In this document: one piece after another, positions 1 through 13,100 of the stretch
Position numbering within the stretch: the first letter of the stretch is position 1
Layout of the letters: each line of letters opens with the position of its first letter
Source of the DNA: Delphinapterus leucas
Lineage: Eukaryota; Chordata; Mammalia; Artiodactyla; Monodontidae
Direction of reading: 5' to 3'
Assembly (NCBI RefSeq): GCF_002288925.2
Contig: NW_022098031.1
Span: 3,440,848-3,504,847 of the forward strand
Length of the DNA: 64,000 nucleotides
The notes under the pieces: generated by a model
The model's database searches: none
What the model saw: the letters and a program-made list of their open reading frames with translations, nothing else
Told to the model about the DNA's origin: nothing
Made by a program: the position numbers and the translations under genes

Positions 1-33
1 CAGTTCAAACCTTTGTTGTTCAAGGGTCAACTG
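1..33. mobile_element. Right end of a Tigger-like TIR DNA transposon, cut by window edge
   Basis: The first 33 bases end in gggtcaactg followed by TA. This is the same terminal inverted repeat wording that closes the complete element at 854-1071. Only the terminus is inside the window. The family (Tc1/mariner-pogo, TA target) is inferred from the TIR and the TA flank. Confidence 0.6.
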
Positions 34-174
34 TAATTTCCTATAAACCCAAAAAAGGCTGTACCAAAATTGTCTCTTTTCATCAAAAACATATATATAA
101 GTTTAGAAACGGCAATAAGCCCTTTCTGAAATTATCTTAGCCATTCTCTTTTTATTTAAGGCATCACACTCAAA

Positions 175-485
175 GTACAAATATCTTAAGTGTATATAGC
201 CTATGATTCACTCAGTTAACCACCACCCACATCAAGATTCAAAACATTTCCAAAACTCCAGGAGACTCCCTAATTTGCCCTCTCCCTTAATAGTCCTAAA
301 GGTAACCACCGATCTGTTTTATCACCACAGATCCGTTTTCTCTGTTCTTGAAACTTCATATTAAGTGGAATCATACAGTGTGTACTCAATTTGCTTTTCT
401 TTTGTTCAACATTAAATCTGGAGGATTCATCTGTGTAGTTTTACGTAGCAGTAGTTCATTACTTTCTTTTGCTCTATGGAGGGGT
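175..485 (-). mobile_element. Old L1M LINE fragment (3' region), antisense
   Basis: The plus strand reads like the reverse complement of the 3' end of an old mammalian L1. It has ttaaccaccacccacatcaa, a later ggtaaccaccgatctg, then cttcatattaagtggaatca and tcatacagtgtgtactc. These phrases occur in the order found in L1M elements inserted backwards. The copy is diverged and stops where the L1 wording fades near 485. The 76-codon frame starting at 348 is a chance reading of this non-coding strand. Confidence 0.6.
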
Positions 486-853
486 GTCTGTGCTTATGTG
501 TCCCAATTCATGTACTTGACCGAAATAAAGCCCAGCTCAACACTGGGATTTTTAATCATCCGGAACTCCATATCCTAATTCAGGCTTTCTGGACTCTTTG
601 TGTTTACAAATGAAGAAAATAAAGAGGTTCACTTTATTTCACATATTTTTCCCAGGCTCTATGACCTCTATTTAAGTCAAAGAGAATGCAAAAGAATCAG
701 CAGTCCCTGTGTCCGTACTGTTGAGTGAGTAATAAAACCAGATCCAGAAACCATTGAAAAATGACTGGAAATTTCTTTTGGAATTTTAACCACTAATCAG
801 AGGTGAAATGGCCATTGTTTATGCTTTGAATTCTGATAATGAATTGTTAAATA
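486..853. other. No recognised feature
   Basis: A+T-rich sequence between an L1M fragment and a TIR transposon. I see no gene, RNA or repeat that I can name. Confidence 0.5.
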
Positions 854-1071
854 CAGTTGACCTCTGAACAAAGTGGGGGTTAAGGGAGCCAACCCCTCCG
901 TGCAGTAGAAAATCCCAGCATAACTTCACAGTCAGCTCTCCATAGCTATGGTTCCACATCCAGATTCAACCAACCTTGGATAGTGTAGTAACGTAGTGTG
1001 CATTTAGTGAAAAAAATCCACAAGTAAGTGGACACGCACAGTTCAAACACATGTTGTTCAAGTGTCAACTG
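854..1071. mobile_element. Complete non-autonomous Tigger-like TIR transposon
   Basis: The element begins cagttgacctctgaacaa and ends ttgttcaagtgtcaactg. These are imperfect inverted repeats, and the copy is flanked on both sides by the dinucleotide TA (852-853 and 1072-1073), as expected for Tc1/mariner-pogo type insertion. Its roughly 218 bp hold no transposase, so it is a MITE-like deletion derivative mobilised in trans. Internal wording (cagtagaaaatccc, ccacatccagattcaacc) matches the Tigger-derived MER class of mammals. I do not assign a subfamily. Confidence 0.75.
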
Positions 1072-1289
1072 TAATCTCTATGTAGCTAAGTCAGTCTTTC
1101 TAAAACGCAAAGGATCCAGGCCCAAATGGAAAGGGTTAAGAAGTTGCTCCAGTAGAAAACGGCGTTGGTGCCAGAAGTTCTCCTTGCCCTCCTACCAAAG
1201 GGTCCCAGACCCGTGACTCCAGTGTTCCATGTAATAAAGAACTCTACCACTATACAACTATTAGAAAACTACTGGAATAATATGACTAT

Positions 1290-3540
1290 TGCAAAAAATG
1301 TTTTAAAAAGTTTTTGATTAAACATCAATACCCATTCATGATTTAAATGTAAAAAGAAAATTTTAAATAATAGAAATAGGAATAGAAAGAAGCCAAATAA
1401 GTACAGCAGAGAATATCATATTAATGGTGAACAGAATACATAGAATGATACCATTTATATAAAATTTAAAACAATGTAAATCATTGTTAAGCAATATTTA
1501 TAAATAAAGATATAGTTAAAGTATAAAACCATGAATGAAATAAGTCTCTTAAAAGTCAGGAATAAGATAAAGATGTCTGTCACCCATTCAAATAAACCTT
1601 TATACCATATGCACTTATCACCATGGTAAGACAAAAAATAAAATAAAATAGTAAGAATAGAAAAGGTAGACAAAGTATTTGCATATAATATTATTGATTA
1701 TATGGAGAGTTTGAGAAAATTTATTTTTAAATTATTTAGAAGAAATAAACAAGTCTATAATTTACAATACACCAACAAAATATACACCTTTACAGCAGCA
1801 ACAACAATAAAAACAGTGAAAGAAAATATAATTTTAAAACCAATTCCATTAGTAAGAGATACATAGAATATAATATCCTTATAGATAAAAGTAGAAAAAA
1901 ATTAAGATCTTTATATAGAATGGTTTAATTTTAAACTGAAAGGCATAAAAATTATCTATATAAATGGAGAGATATAACATGTTCATGGGTAACAGGACTG
2001 AATAGCTTAAAGATGACAGTTGTTTTCTAATTATTCTGTAAGTTCAATTCAGTTCCAATCAAAATTTCAATGTATAACTTTTATGTAACTCAAAAGGATT
2101 ATTAAATTCATATATAAGAACAAAGGGATAAGGCTAGCCAAGACAATTTTGAAAAATGCATGCTTTCATAAACATCAAGATTCACATAAAACAAAGATAT
2201 TTAAGACATAAAGGTATTGGACAAAGTAAAAGATCAATAAATACTGGAATAAAATATATAGCTCAGAAATAGAAATACACATACCCACATAAAGACTATT
2301 TAATAAGTAGTACAATGAGGAAAGAAATGACAATTTTAAAAACTGATTCTGCGATAAGTGGTTATCCACATAGAAAAATATAAGACTAATAGCAAAAAAA
2401 TTTTTACATAATACAGAAAAAACGCTAATCTAATAAAAGAGATTGAAAAAATTGACCAAAGCCATTTGTACAACAAAAAGTAAGCATGTAACATAGAAAA
2501 GCCAGAGACTGGGAAAATCTATTTACAGTATACATATACATATGTGCATATGTACATACTAAAAAGAGAACTCTTACCAAAAAACTACAAACAAAGAAGA
2601 CACAAGACCCAGTAGAAAAAAGGAGCAAATCATACGGACAGGCAATGCCCACAATAGGAACCATGGATGGCTGATAAACACATGAAAAGTAGTAACTGGG
2701 GAAATACAAAGTTTTAAAAAACAAATTATGTCCCACACAATGAATTGTTAAAAATTTTTAAATGTTACCAACAGTAAATGTTGAAAAAGATAATACAAAA
2801 ATTTTCATGAACTGCCAGTGGGTGTGTAACTGCTGTGTTGGTGTAGGGCAAGCACTATAGTGAGTAATCTGGCAAAACTTAGTATAGTTAAATGTCAGCA
2901 GATCTTCAGCTGAATTCCTAGGACACATGTATACACTAAAGGATGTGTATGAGAATGTTCATTATAGCATCCTTGGCACTGATTTTAAACAAATTAGAAA
3001 TATTCTAAATATCCAAGTATCAGAAATTTTAAATAAGTGAATTATGGCAAATATTTGTATTACATGGTTTATAGTTTTTAAAATGAATAATCTAAAGCTC
3101 CACATGTCTCACAGACAAATCTTGATAACACAGCCATGCATCAAGTAAGGAAGCTGAACAAAATAGAGTTTAATATCACTTATAAGTTTAAAAACATGTA
3201 AAGAAACACCAAATACCATTTAGAAATACACAGAAATATGGTAAAAGCATAAAAACATGTAAGAAATGAGAAATCTGAAATCGAGATAGCAGGTTTTTTC
3301 CTGGGGTGAGGATATGGAAATGAGATTGGGGAGGATTGCAAAGGAAGCTTTAATAATGATGCAGTGTCCCATGTCTTCAAAAAATTTCTAAAGACAAATG
3401 TTAAAATGCGGCAAAGCTAGATGTTGAGTACAGAGAAGTGTTAATTCCGTGTATTCTCTATGCTTATTCACTGTGCTTTTCTTAATACTTACAAGAGTTC
3501 ACAGTAAAAACAAGAAATGTTAAAAAAACAACAAGAAAAG
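1290..3540 (+). mobile_element. Old L1M LINE, 3' part of ORF2 plus 3' UTR, sense
   Basis: The plus strand carries decayed L1 ORF2 wording in the correct order. There is cccattcatgattt near 1332, then ttaagatctttatatagaat, atgttcatgggtaacagga, and ttccaatcaaaatttcaatg near 2053. Further on come agccaagacaattttgaaaa near 2138, gatggctgataaacacatga, and gaactgccagtgggtgtgta. A 3' UTR-like stretch with an A-rich end finishes near 3530. Stops and indels in every frame make it non-functional. Its divergence is much higher than that of the L1s at 33 kb and 63 kb, so it belongs to an older subfamily. Confidence 0.7.
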
Positions 3541-3579
3541 TGAGAATTTATAGAACTCAGAAGTATTTAGAATAGATAA

Positions 3580-3601
3580 ATCAACCAACCAACCAACCAA
3601 C
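3580..3601. repeat. Short (AACC)n microsatellite
   Basis: A run of about five aacc/ccaa units lies just downstream of the L1M 3' end. It could have grown from the A-rich L1 tail, which is a common origin of microsatellites. Confidence 0.8.
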
Positions 3602-3644
3602 TTTGGAACTATAGCAAATGGTTTTCTGCAGGGCTAGAACCTCC

Positions 3645-3815
3645 CCATAGGTGGCACTTGACAATGTGCCAGGAGGAGAGAGCTCTTTTTAGTTGTTCCA
3701 TTTAACTGGTGACACTGCTGGCATTTACTGGGCGGGAGGGGGAGCACGATAAATGTCTTGCAATGTGACTGGTACAATCCAGCACAAGGAAAAACTGTCC
3801 CTACATCTCCCACTG
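3645..3815 (+). mobile_element. MER20-like hAT transposon remnant
   Basis: Wording such as agttgttccatttaactgg, gctggcatttactgggcgg, and a later cttgcaatgtgactgg followed by ggaaaaactgtccct matches the central part of MER20, a non-autonomous hAT-Charlie element, in diverged form. The ends are not clear. It is the same family as the better-preserved copy at 55642-55849, which is on the other strand. Confidence 0.45.
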
Positions 3816-3944
3816 ACAGACACAGTCACTATACCAAGCAGCCCTGGAACATGTCTGACTTGACCACTGTGTGAGTTCAAGATCCCCACCATGAGAAGAT
3901 GACCTCTCCCTTGGGACTCTTCCTTTAATAATGTTTTTTTTTTC

Positions 3945-4040
3945 CCCAGAGCCTCCCATGTGTCAGAGATTGTTCGAGGACCAGGAAGAGAATAGATGCT
4001 TAAGGCCCTGTCCTGCCCCCTCCCCCTAAGCTGAGTTCCC
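3945..4040 (-). mobile_element. L2 LINE 3'-end fragment, antisense
   Basis: The segment reads catgtgtcagagattgttcg, then accaggaagagaatagatgc, then aaggccctgtcctgccc. This is the reverse-complement wording of the L2 3' terminus (catgtgccaggcactgttct in the consensus direction). It is heavily diverged. Confidence 0.4.
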
Positions 4041-5290
4041 AGCTCATCCTCTCAGCTCCATCAAGTTAACCCCAGGACATCATTATGCTCCACCTTACTC
4101 TGCTGTACACAGTGAAACAGAGCCTTGGTGCTACTGGTTGCCCCATAAATGCCACCCCCCCCCACATACACACACATAAACGTATCTCTTTTTAGGTATC
4201 ACAGAGAACCTGGCAACCAGAAAGTCAACACAGATTTTGTGGGTTTTCAGAAAACTGCAACCCAATTTTGTAAGACAAAACAAATTTTTCTCTTGTATAC
4301 CACGTATACAGGAAAATTACTGAAAAAACAAACAAAAACCTCCTTGCATCATGCTTCGCAAACTACGTTCTTGTAAAATTCCATCTTTCCCACTGGTGAT
4401 ACACAAGAGAAATAATAACAGCAGGGGAAAACATTATGTTCCTTGCAACATGGCTGCTCTGCTTCATTTCTGTAGAATGGAAATGGTACGTTATTTGCTT
4501 TATCAGATAAATTGGCTCTGCAGCCCACATTTAAAAGAACATACATGGGTTTTCAGGAGGAAGTTTGGACTTGATTAGTTCAAGATAAAAGGATGCAAAG
4601 AGGGTTGAATATGATTCTGAGCCAATAACCATATCTGTAATGGAGATGGAACAGTATAAAACATTCATATTCTTAGGTACTAATGATAAGTCGGAAAAAA
4701 GCTTGCATCTTTTAGCTAAATTTGTTTATTGCCTGAAAACTCAATGTAGTAATTCAAGTCCAAGTGACAGGAAATTACAGTTTCCTGGCTGACATCAATT
4801 CAATCTTCAGTAATAGTTCTGAAATGGAGTTTCTAAGTTCTGAAGAGAGAAAAAAACACACACATACACAATATTTTCAATAACTCAGGTCACAACCCAG
4901 ATGCTATAGCACACGTTATGTGGATAAAATTATGATGTGTGCTTATAAACATGCAAGGCCTTATTATGTCATTTTAATCAAATTTTTCATTTGATCAGGT
5001 TCTCACATTTAGTCTGCACATGGACTTGGTTATTTAGAAAATACAGGCTCCCATAAGGGAGATTTGAAACACATGGCTGTTCCTTGTTACAAAAGCAAAT
5101 AGACAATCATTTAATCAAGGTAATCATAAAAGTTATACTGAAAATTGGTGAGCTAAGAAAAGTTTCAAAAATCTTTTTCATTTTCTTGCTGTGGAAAGAT
5201 TGTCATCTACATAGATCCTCCCAAGCGTAAGGGAGCATTTTTCTTCTTTTCTACCCATGCTCATTCCCCCATATATACAATTAGTTCAAA
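4041..5290. other. No recognised gene or named repeat
   Basis: Mostly unassigned A+T-rich DNA with a nine-base C run near 4153. Short frames here (for example 4349-4578 on both strands) have no recognisable protein features and overlap each other on opposite strands. Confidence 0.4.
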
Positions 5291-5299
5291 CTTTCCTGA

Positions 5300-5790
5300 A
5301 AGCAGACACTGCTGATTGTCACCCAATATCTGTTCTCTGTTTATCCTCAAGGTTTTACCTGTATATAGGTCCCCCAAATGAGAGACTACATTAACCAGTT
5401 TCCCTGGTGGCAAGGTCTCACCATTTCATGATGCTATGGCCAATGGAATACAAGCAGAAACGACAGTGCCACTTTCAAATAACTTCAAAAGGAAATTGCT
5501 TGTGTGGCAATTTTCTCTCTTCCCCAATTCCCATGGGCTGGAATGTAGTGTTGTGCTGGTCAGAATACCATTTAACAAGGACACCACACTATGGAATGTC
5601 AGAGCAATGAGATGGAAGGAACCTGGGAACCTCGGGTGCTACTGGTCCGTGAAGAAAGAGGAAATATATGGAGAAAACCTAAATCCAACCCATAGCATGA
5701 TGGCCAACTCGGTCAAGCCCAGCTTGACCCATTAACAAGAAAATAAATGCTTGCTGTTCTAAGCTACTGAATTTGGGGGGAAGAAAACAG
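5300..5790 (+). mobile_element. MaLR-type solitary LTR remnant (MLT1-like)
   Basis: The 3' half has the wording shared by old mammalian MaLR LTRs: ggccaatggaatacaagcag near 5429, then gatggaaggaacctgggaac, agaaaataaatgcttgctgt, and ctaagctactgaatttgggg near 5760. The AATAAA at 5742 would be the LTR polyadenylation signal. No internal retroviral genes are present, so this is a solitary LTR. The family name is tentative. Four similar remnants are listed at 17.1, 25.0, 39.5 and 60.0 kb. Confidence 0.45.
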
Positions 5791-8700
5791 GAGAGGTTAG
5801 GCAACATTATTGAACCAATATATAATACTGAAAAGAAAGAAGACAGGATGCTATATTAAAGAAAACAATTTGAACTTCATGAATTTGGAATTAGAAGTTT
5901 TAAAAACTTTTATGTGTAACTGTTCACGGTTTCAACTCAATTTCTTGATCTTCAAAACAGAAGGGTTAAATACACAATCTCTGAGGATGCTTACAACTTT
6001 ACTATTCTAAGATTTTGTACATTGTCTCCCAATTTCTGCCACTTTCTTAACCAAGGCCCTTTACTCGTTTGTTCAGTGGATTGCAACCTACAGATACTCT
6101 GAGTAGAAGAACATTTCCCTTGTTAAGAGATGTTCTTGGCCCTCCTTGATTTCAGATCATCCTAAGTCATGATTTGTCACCATTTTATAGCCCAGTGGTC
6201 TACACTTTACTTTGTATTATATCCCACCTTTGGACAGCAGTAATAGAATTTATGATATTTAATAATATAAACTCTGTGTGAATTAGAGAATCAGAAGTCT
6301 GGCCAGCATATAAAACTGTGGAAACTTTCTACTGGAGGGACTAGTGATATATTTTGAAGCATCATGAAATGGTGAGACCTTGCCACAAACAGTCCCAAAT
6401 TTTTTTTAAGTTTCTAGTTCTGCTAGAACATACAACTTGCCACTGCACAAGCGTACTCTTGGAGTGCTCAAGAAGAGTACTCAGGAAGATGTAAGGTATG
6501 CTTTATGCAGTTATTCAATTCCCAAATGGACTAGAGTTTTACAGAATCTTAATCTCATTATGGAAAAGTTTTCGATAGTTACTAATAAGTTGTTTTAATA
6601 TGCTCATACATGTTAGGCATCAAGAAATAAAACTGAAACGCACAGATACACTCTTTTCTGTTTAAACATTCACAATGAGTATAAATATCTTGAGAAACAG
6701 GAAATATAGTCAAGTGAGATATATCCACTCCAGTACCCCTCTAGGACAATGTTACTTAGGGACAGTTGAGCCTATATTATTTTTACTCTTCAGGAGTAAG
6801 TTATCTTAGCACGCAGTTTAACAAATGATTGTGAAAATATGATAGGAAACAGAAAGGAAGAAAGGAAGGGAGGAAGGAAGCCTGTATTAGCCAACCAAAG
6901 ACATTTAATAGTCAATTATTTTGTGAAGGATTATTCTACATTTGTCTTTCTGAAAATCTAGCTCTGTACATAATGTAAAGATATTTAACAAAAAAAGGCT
7001 GTTTAATAATGGGGAAATACAGTACTTAAAATATGTGAATCACTAGTAATCCATCCACACTAATAATTTACATTCAGATATCAGAATTACATTAGACTTA
7101 ATTTCTCTTTAATATTAGTTTTGAAAGGAATCTCAGAGCAAATCAATAGTATAAATAGTACTTCAACAAGTACTAGATGCTTCAAAGCACTTCAGCTCCA
7201 TGTAATTTGTTTACAAGTGATAAATGTGTTAATTACAAACGGCTCTTACTATTCCTAAATGAACTCAGGTATTCCTTCATTCAGTGAATATGCACTGAGC
7301 ATTTTATAAGAGCACAATAAAGTGACATTTTCTCAAATGTATTCTAGAAAACAGACTTTTGAAAATGGCAAGCTAATCCTGATCCCAATTATCTACACCA
7401 GTAAAATTTTGGCAAAATTATTGTATTTAAATTTTTGTAGCATAACTTCAAATGAAAAAGGACCATGGGAAGGGGTTCATGAAGAATGATAGATCTTCAG
7501 CTTAGATCAGGGCTTATGACAGCCTACCTGACCAGAAATTTGAGCATCAGGGAGTGTATGTTAGGCATGTGGGCTATCAGGAGGGGTGTTATAGTTTTAT
7601 TTTCTTTCTTTTGTCTGTTTTAATTGTTATTAGGCAAAATATGCATTCTCAATTTCCAACCTGTCTGGACACCTGCTGTTATCTTAAAACTAGTCACTTC
7701 ACACATTCATAATAATGACCTAATCCCTAAATATGATGAATGCATTTGATATCGATGTTGTAACTGAGGAAGGTAGAGAAGAGGAAAAAGTTTCCAAACA
7801 GAGGGACTGGGGCAGAGGAAACAGTTTAGGAATGTTTGGGGAGCAAGAGTGGACCATACTGATTTTTGATTAGATCTAGAGCCATTCATGAAGAATGAAG
7901 GCATCACTTTCCTTGTTAAGTGGTACAGCTTTAATCTTGACAGTCAACTTACAGAGAGCAGCTAGCATAATACAATTTTTAAATCAAAAAAAAGTAAATA
8001 AAGAACAACCAAAAAACAGGTGACCTTGGTGCTATTCTCTGGAGGAAGGTACTGGTTCCAATGGATAGCATGGCCTTAAACTGCAAACAGGAAACACTAT
8101 ATAAATATCTGCCTACTTCTGTTTAAAATACGAATATGTATTCTATTTACATAAATGAATTCAGCAACATTAAGTCACATGATAGACTACTATTTTAGTT
8201 TAACCCAAAAAATGGCTATATATGTAGCTTAAGATACTACTTACATTTTCTTTTGATGTCCTTACATAAAGGCAATTTCTTACTCAATTTGTTTAGCAAT
8301 AGTACAGAAAAACGTTTTAGCATCTCAATAAAGATAATTCCTTGTATGCTTACTAGGACTAGTTATTATTCTTCTAGGACCTGAAAACATATAGTGAGCC
8401 CAAATAAAGGAACATGAATTCTGTCTGATTTAAACTCTGTTTGAATGGTAATCCTATAGAAGAATGTGTATTGTTGAAGTGGGAGATGTGTTATTTTTGT
8501 TTTGTTTTGTTCTGTTTTTGAAGGGGAAAGAATAATCTTTAATCATATTTAGCAATTAAGTTTGGTTCTTTGAAATGATTCAAGGTTTGCCAAATATTTC
8601 TCTACACACAGCATCCATCAGATACCTTTCAAAACAAATGAAATAGAGGAATATTTTCATATGAAAAAAGTACATTACTTAACTTCTGAAATATGTGGAT

Positions 8701-9050
8701 GAAATCAATTATTGACAATCACACTAAATCCTAAAGCCCCCAAATCTCTAGTTAAAATACTGTACAAATGAATGTACAACTTGATTCAAATACATACTTT
8801 CGAACAAGAAAATTATTTTTTCCTTTTGAGTATGGCATGTCATTCCATAAATGGAATAAGATGTACAGAACCCACAATTTCTTTGATGAACATTAAAGAA
8901 TCAGCTTTAATGTTTCTTTTCATTTTTTGCTTACATTAATATGATGGACATTTATTCACAATTCATACAAAAAGAACAGATGAACACTTTTTATAGATAC
9001 TGTTATTCATCCTGATACTCTTCTTTCAAAGGAACTACAGATTATAACAA
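5791..9050. other. No recognised gene; A+T-rich unassigned DNA
   Basis: I found no gene and no confidently named repeat in this stretch, apart from the AAGG microsatellite near 6850. A sequence at 7260-7330 (ttcattcagtgaatatgcac) may be a short L2 or MIR scrap. The open frames are short and lack recognisable domains. Confidence 0.4.
6848..6882. repeat. (AAGG)n microsatellite
   Basis: A purine run made of aagg and gaagg units, starting gaaacagaaaggaagaaagg and ending aggaagcc. It is imperfect and short. Confidence 0.85.
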
Positions 9051-9054
9051 TAGC

Positions 9055-9285
9055 TTAGACATGTAGCATTTTCTATAAGCCATGCTCTGCGCTAAGTACC
9101 ATCTCATTACCTCCTCACCAAAAATCTGTGAATTTGGGACTTCCATTCTCTCCACATTACAGACAAGGAAACTGAGACATACGAAGGTGAAACAACCTAC
9201 CAGAGGTCATATAGGTAGTAAATGGTGGAAGGAGGCAGCTTGATTCAGAGTTAAAAGTGTGCCTTGAACCATTTTACTCTCCTTC
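9055..9285 (-). mobile_element. MIR SINE, antisense
   Basis: The plus strand shows the reverse complement of MIR: gccatgctctgcgctaagta, then cattacagacaaggaaactg, then ccagaggtcatataggtag, ending with a Leu/Met-tRNA-like promoter-side segment. MIR is an ancient tRNA-derived SINE common to all mammals. This copy is diverged and its ends are approximate. Confidence 0.75.
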
Positions 9286-9289
9286 CTGG

Positions 9290-10195
9290 AACAGTAGGTT
9301 TTCAGGAAATATTTGTTGGATGAGTGAAAGGAATGCAGTAATAATACCTACATCATAAATATAGTGAATAACTGATTTTTGAAATGAATTAACCACTTTT
9401 GTATATTATAATTTTCAAGGTATCTTCCTATCTCTTATCTCATTAGAAAACCCTTTTAAACAACAAATCACTGTACAATAACAAACAACATAATAGCAGC
9501 AAATCGTTACGATTTAAGTCAGTTGTATCCATCTGGTCTTCAGATTCCTCCTCAGTAAAATAAGAAATCTAAAGGCCATCTAAATTTCTACGAAGCTCTA
9601 ACTCGAAATGGTTTGTTCATGGCTACCCAGGAAAAGGGCATGTTTTTAACTGCAAACCCAAATTTTCCTATGTAAATCTCTTTGCCACACATCTCCTCAA
9701 GACTTGCTTCCTTAAAGTCCTGAGCTGTTCCACCCCAGCTAATGCTCTTTTGTTCTCTATCCTTTTCCTCCCGTCTATGTACCCAGAGACTCACCTCTTT
9801 TTCTTAAACACTTAATTTCCCATGCCAACATTTCTTTAATATTACATTTCTTTAGTGGCAGATTAATCAGATAAACTCAGAAGACATGACTCCCAAGGAA
9901 CAAGCTGCCCTTCTCTTTTATAAAAATTTTTCAAAATGTCACTAAACATATATGGGTCCCTTAAAAATGGTCTTAGAGGGAAGGGCTTAGTGGAATTATT
10001 TCATAAGGAAAAGCTGTCTCTTCTCCACAATTTATGTATTCAGTTATTTACATCAGTGTGGATAGTTGCTTTATTCTATGAGTTATAATTCATTACTCTC
10101 ATCAATTATTTTCTTGTTCAATTTGTTTCGGATTTGATCACTAGAAGCTCCTTCAAATTGGCACTTACATCCTTTCAACACCCCTCATCGCTTTT
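9290..10195. other. No recognised feature
   Basis: Unassigned A+T-rich DNA between a MIR and the L1 at 10.2 kb. The 68-codon minus-strand frame at 9588-9794 has no recognisable domain. Confidence 0.4.
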
Positions 10196-10199
10196 TATC

Positions 10200-13100
10200 A
10201 TGATAAAATATAAATAACATAAAATTTACCATCCAAACTATTTTTAAGTGTACCATTCAGTGGTATTAAATACACTGACTTTTCTGTGCAACACCATAAC
10301 CACCCATTCCTATAACTCTTTTCATCTTGTAAAACTGAAACTCTATATGTATTAAACAAAACTCCCCAAACTCCCCTGCCCCCAGCCCCTGGTAACCACC
10401 ATTGTACTTCCTGTCTTTATGACTCTAATTGCTCTAAGTACCTCATATAAGTGGAATCATATAGCGTTTGCCTTTTTGTGACTGGTTTATTTCACTTAAT
10501 ATAATGTCCTCAAGGTTCATTCGTGTTTTAGCATATTGCAGACTTTTCTTCCTTTCAAAGGCTGAATAGTATTTCATTGCAAGTATATACCACATTTTGT
10601 TTATCCATTCATCTGTCAATGGACACTTGGGTTGGTTTCACGTTTTAGCAATTGTGAATAATGCTGCTATGAACACGAGTGTACAGATATCTCTTTGAGA
10701 CCCTGCTTTCAGTTATTTTGGTCCTATACCCAGAAGTAAAATTGCAGGATCATATGGTAATTCCATTTTTAATTTTTTAAGAAACATTCAAAATGTTTTT
10801 CACAGAAGCTGTAACAGTTTATATTCCCAACAAGAATGCACAAGAGTTCAAATTTTTCAACATCCTTGCCAACATTGTTTTCTGGTTTGTTTGTTTTTTA
10901 ATAGTAACCATTATAATGAGTGTGAAGTGGTATCTCACTGTGGTTTTTATTTGCATTTCCCTAATGATCAATGGTTTGAGCTTCTTTTCACGCGCTTAGG
11001 GGCCACTCATATATTTTCTCTGGAGAAAAATCTATTTAAACCCTTCGCCCATTTTTAAAATCTGTTTTTTGTTTGTTTTTTCCGGTACGCGGGCCTCTCA
11101 CTGCTGTGGCTTCTCCCGCCGCGGAGCACAGGCTCCGGACGCGCAAGCCCAGCGGCCATGGCTCACGGGTCCAGCCACTCGGCAGCATGTGGAACCCTCC
11201 CAGACCGGGGCACGAACCCCTGTCCCCTGCATCGGCAGGCGGACTCCCAACCACTGCGCCACCAGGGAAGCCCAAAATCTGGTTGTTTTTTTGTTGTTAA
11301 GTTTTAGAAATTATTTATATATCCTAGATATTAATCCTTTACAGGATATATGATTTGCAAATATTTTCTCTCATTTAGTTGGTTTAATTTTTACCCTGTT
11401 TATAATGTCTTTTGATGAAAAATTTTACAAAATTTTTCATGAAGTCCAATTTGTCTATTTTTTACTTTAGTTACCTTTGCCTTTGATGTCATATCCAAAA
11501 AATCATTGCCAAATCCAATGTCATGAAGTTGTGTCCTATGTTTTCTTCTAAGGGTTTTATTGTTTTGGGTCTTACATTTAGATCCTTTTCTATTTTGAGT
11601 TAATTTTTGTATATGGTGTTAAGTATAGGTCCAATTTCATTCTTTTGCATGTGGATATCCAGCCTTCCCAGCACTATTTCTGCAAAAGACTGTCCTTTCC
11701 CCATTGAATGGTCTTGCCACCTTTTCACAAATCATTTGACCATATATATGAGGATTTATTTCTAGGCTCTCTATTCCTAGTCCATTGGTCCATATATCTG
11801 TCTTTATGCCAATACCACACTATTTTGATTACTGTAGCTTTATAGTATGTTTTGAAATCAGGAAGTGAGAATCCTACAGTTTTGTTCTTTTTAAAGATTG
11901 TTTTGGCTATTTGGAGTCCCTTGAGATTGCATATGAAATTTAGGATGGGTTTTTCTATTTATGCAAAAATATCACCGGGATTTTGATAGGGATTGCATTG
12001 AACCTACAGATTGCTTTTGGTAGTAGTATAGACATTTTAACAATATTGAGTCTTACAATCCATGAACATGGTATATGTTTTCATTTATTTATGTCCTCTT
12101 TAATTTTTCACAATAATTTGTAGTTTTCATTGTACAAGATTTTCATCAGCATGGTTAATCCCTAAGTATTTTACTCTTAATTCCTAAGTATTTTATTCTT
12201 TTTGATACTGTTGCAAATGTAATTGTTACATGATTTCCTTTTCAGATTTTCATTGTACATAAATATAAGTACAAATAATTTTTTTGTGTTGATTTTGTAT
12301 CCTGCTACTTTGCTGAATTCTTTTATTAGTTCTAACAGGTGGTTTTTGTGGAATCCTTGGGGCTTTTTACATATAAGATCATATCATCTGCAAACAGATA
12401 ATTTCACTTCTTTTCCAGTTTGGATACCTACTCTTTCTTCCTCCTGCCTAATTGCTCTGGCTCAGTCTTCCAGTACTATACTGAATAGAGGTTGTTAAAG
12501 TGGGCATCCTAGTTCATTCCTGATCTTAGAGGAAAAGCTTTCAGTAGTCTTTCACCATTGAGTATGATGTTTACTGTGGGTTGTTAATATATGACTTTTA
12601 TTACACTTATGTAGTTTCCTTCTATTCCTAGTTTGTTGCATACTTATATCATGAAAGGGTTTTGAATTTTTCCAATGCTTTCTATGCATCAGTTGAGATG
12701 ATCATGTGAATTTTTTCCTTCATTCCGTTGATGTGGTGTATTATATTGATGAATTTTCCTATGTTGAAGCGTCCTTGCACTCCAGGAATAAATCCCATGT
12801 TATGGTGTATAATCCATCTAACAAGCTACCGAATTCTGTTTGCTAGGTTTGAGGATTCTTTGTATTAATGCTCATAAGGGATACTGGTCTACAGTTTTCT
12901 TGTATTGTCTTTGTCTGGCTTTGGTATCAGGGTAATGCGGCCTCTTTGAATGAGTCCAGAAGTATAAACTCCTATTCAATTTTTTGGAAAAGTTTGAGAA
13001 GGATTAACTCTTCTTTAAATGTTTAGTAGAATTCTCCAGTGAAGCCATCAGGTCAGGTCCATGGCTTTTTTGTGTGTCAGGAGATTTTTGATTACTTATC

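Noticed and set aside
3580..3601. Regularly spaced short repeats that could suggest a CRISPR array
   Set aside because: It is a simple AACC microsatellite without spacers, in a mammalian genome. No CRISPR-like repeat-spacer structure exists in the window.
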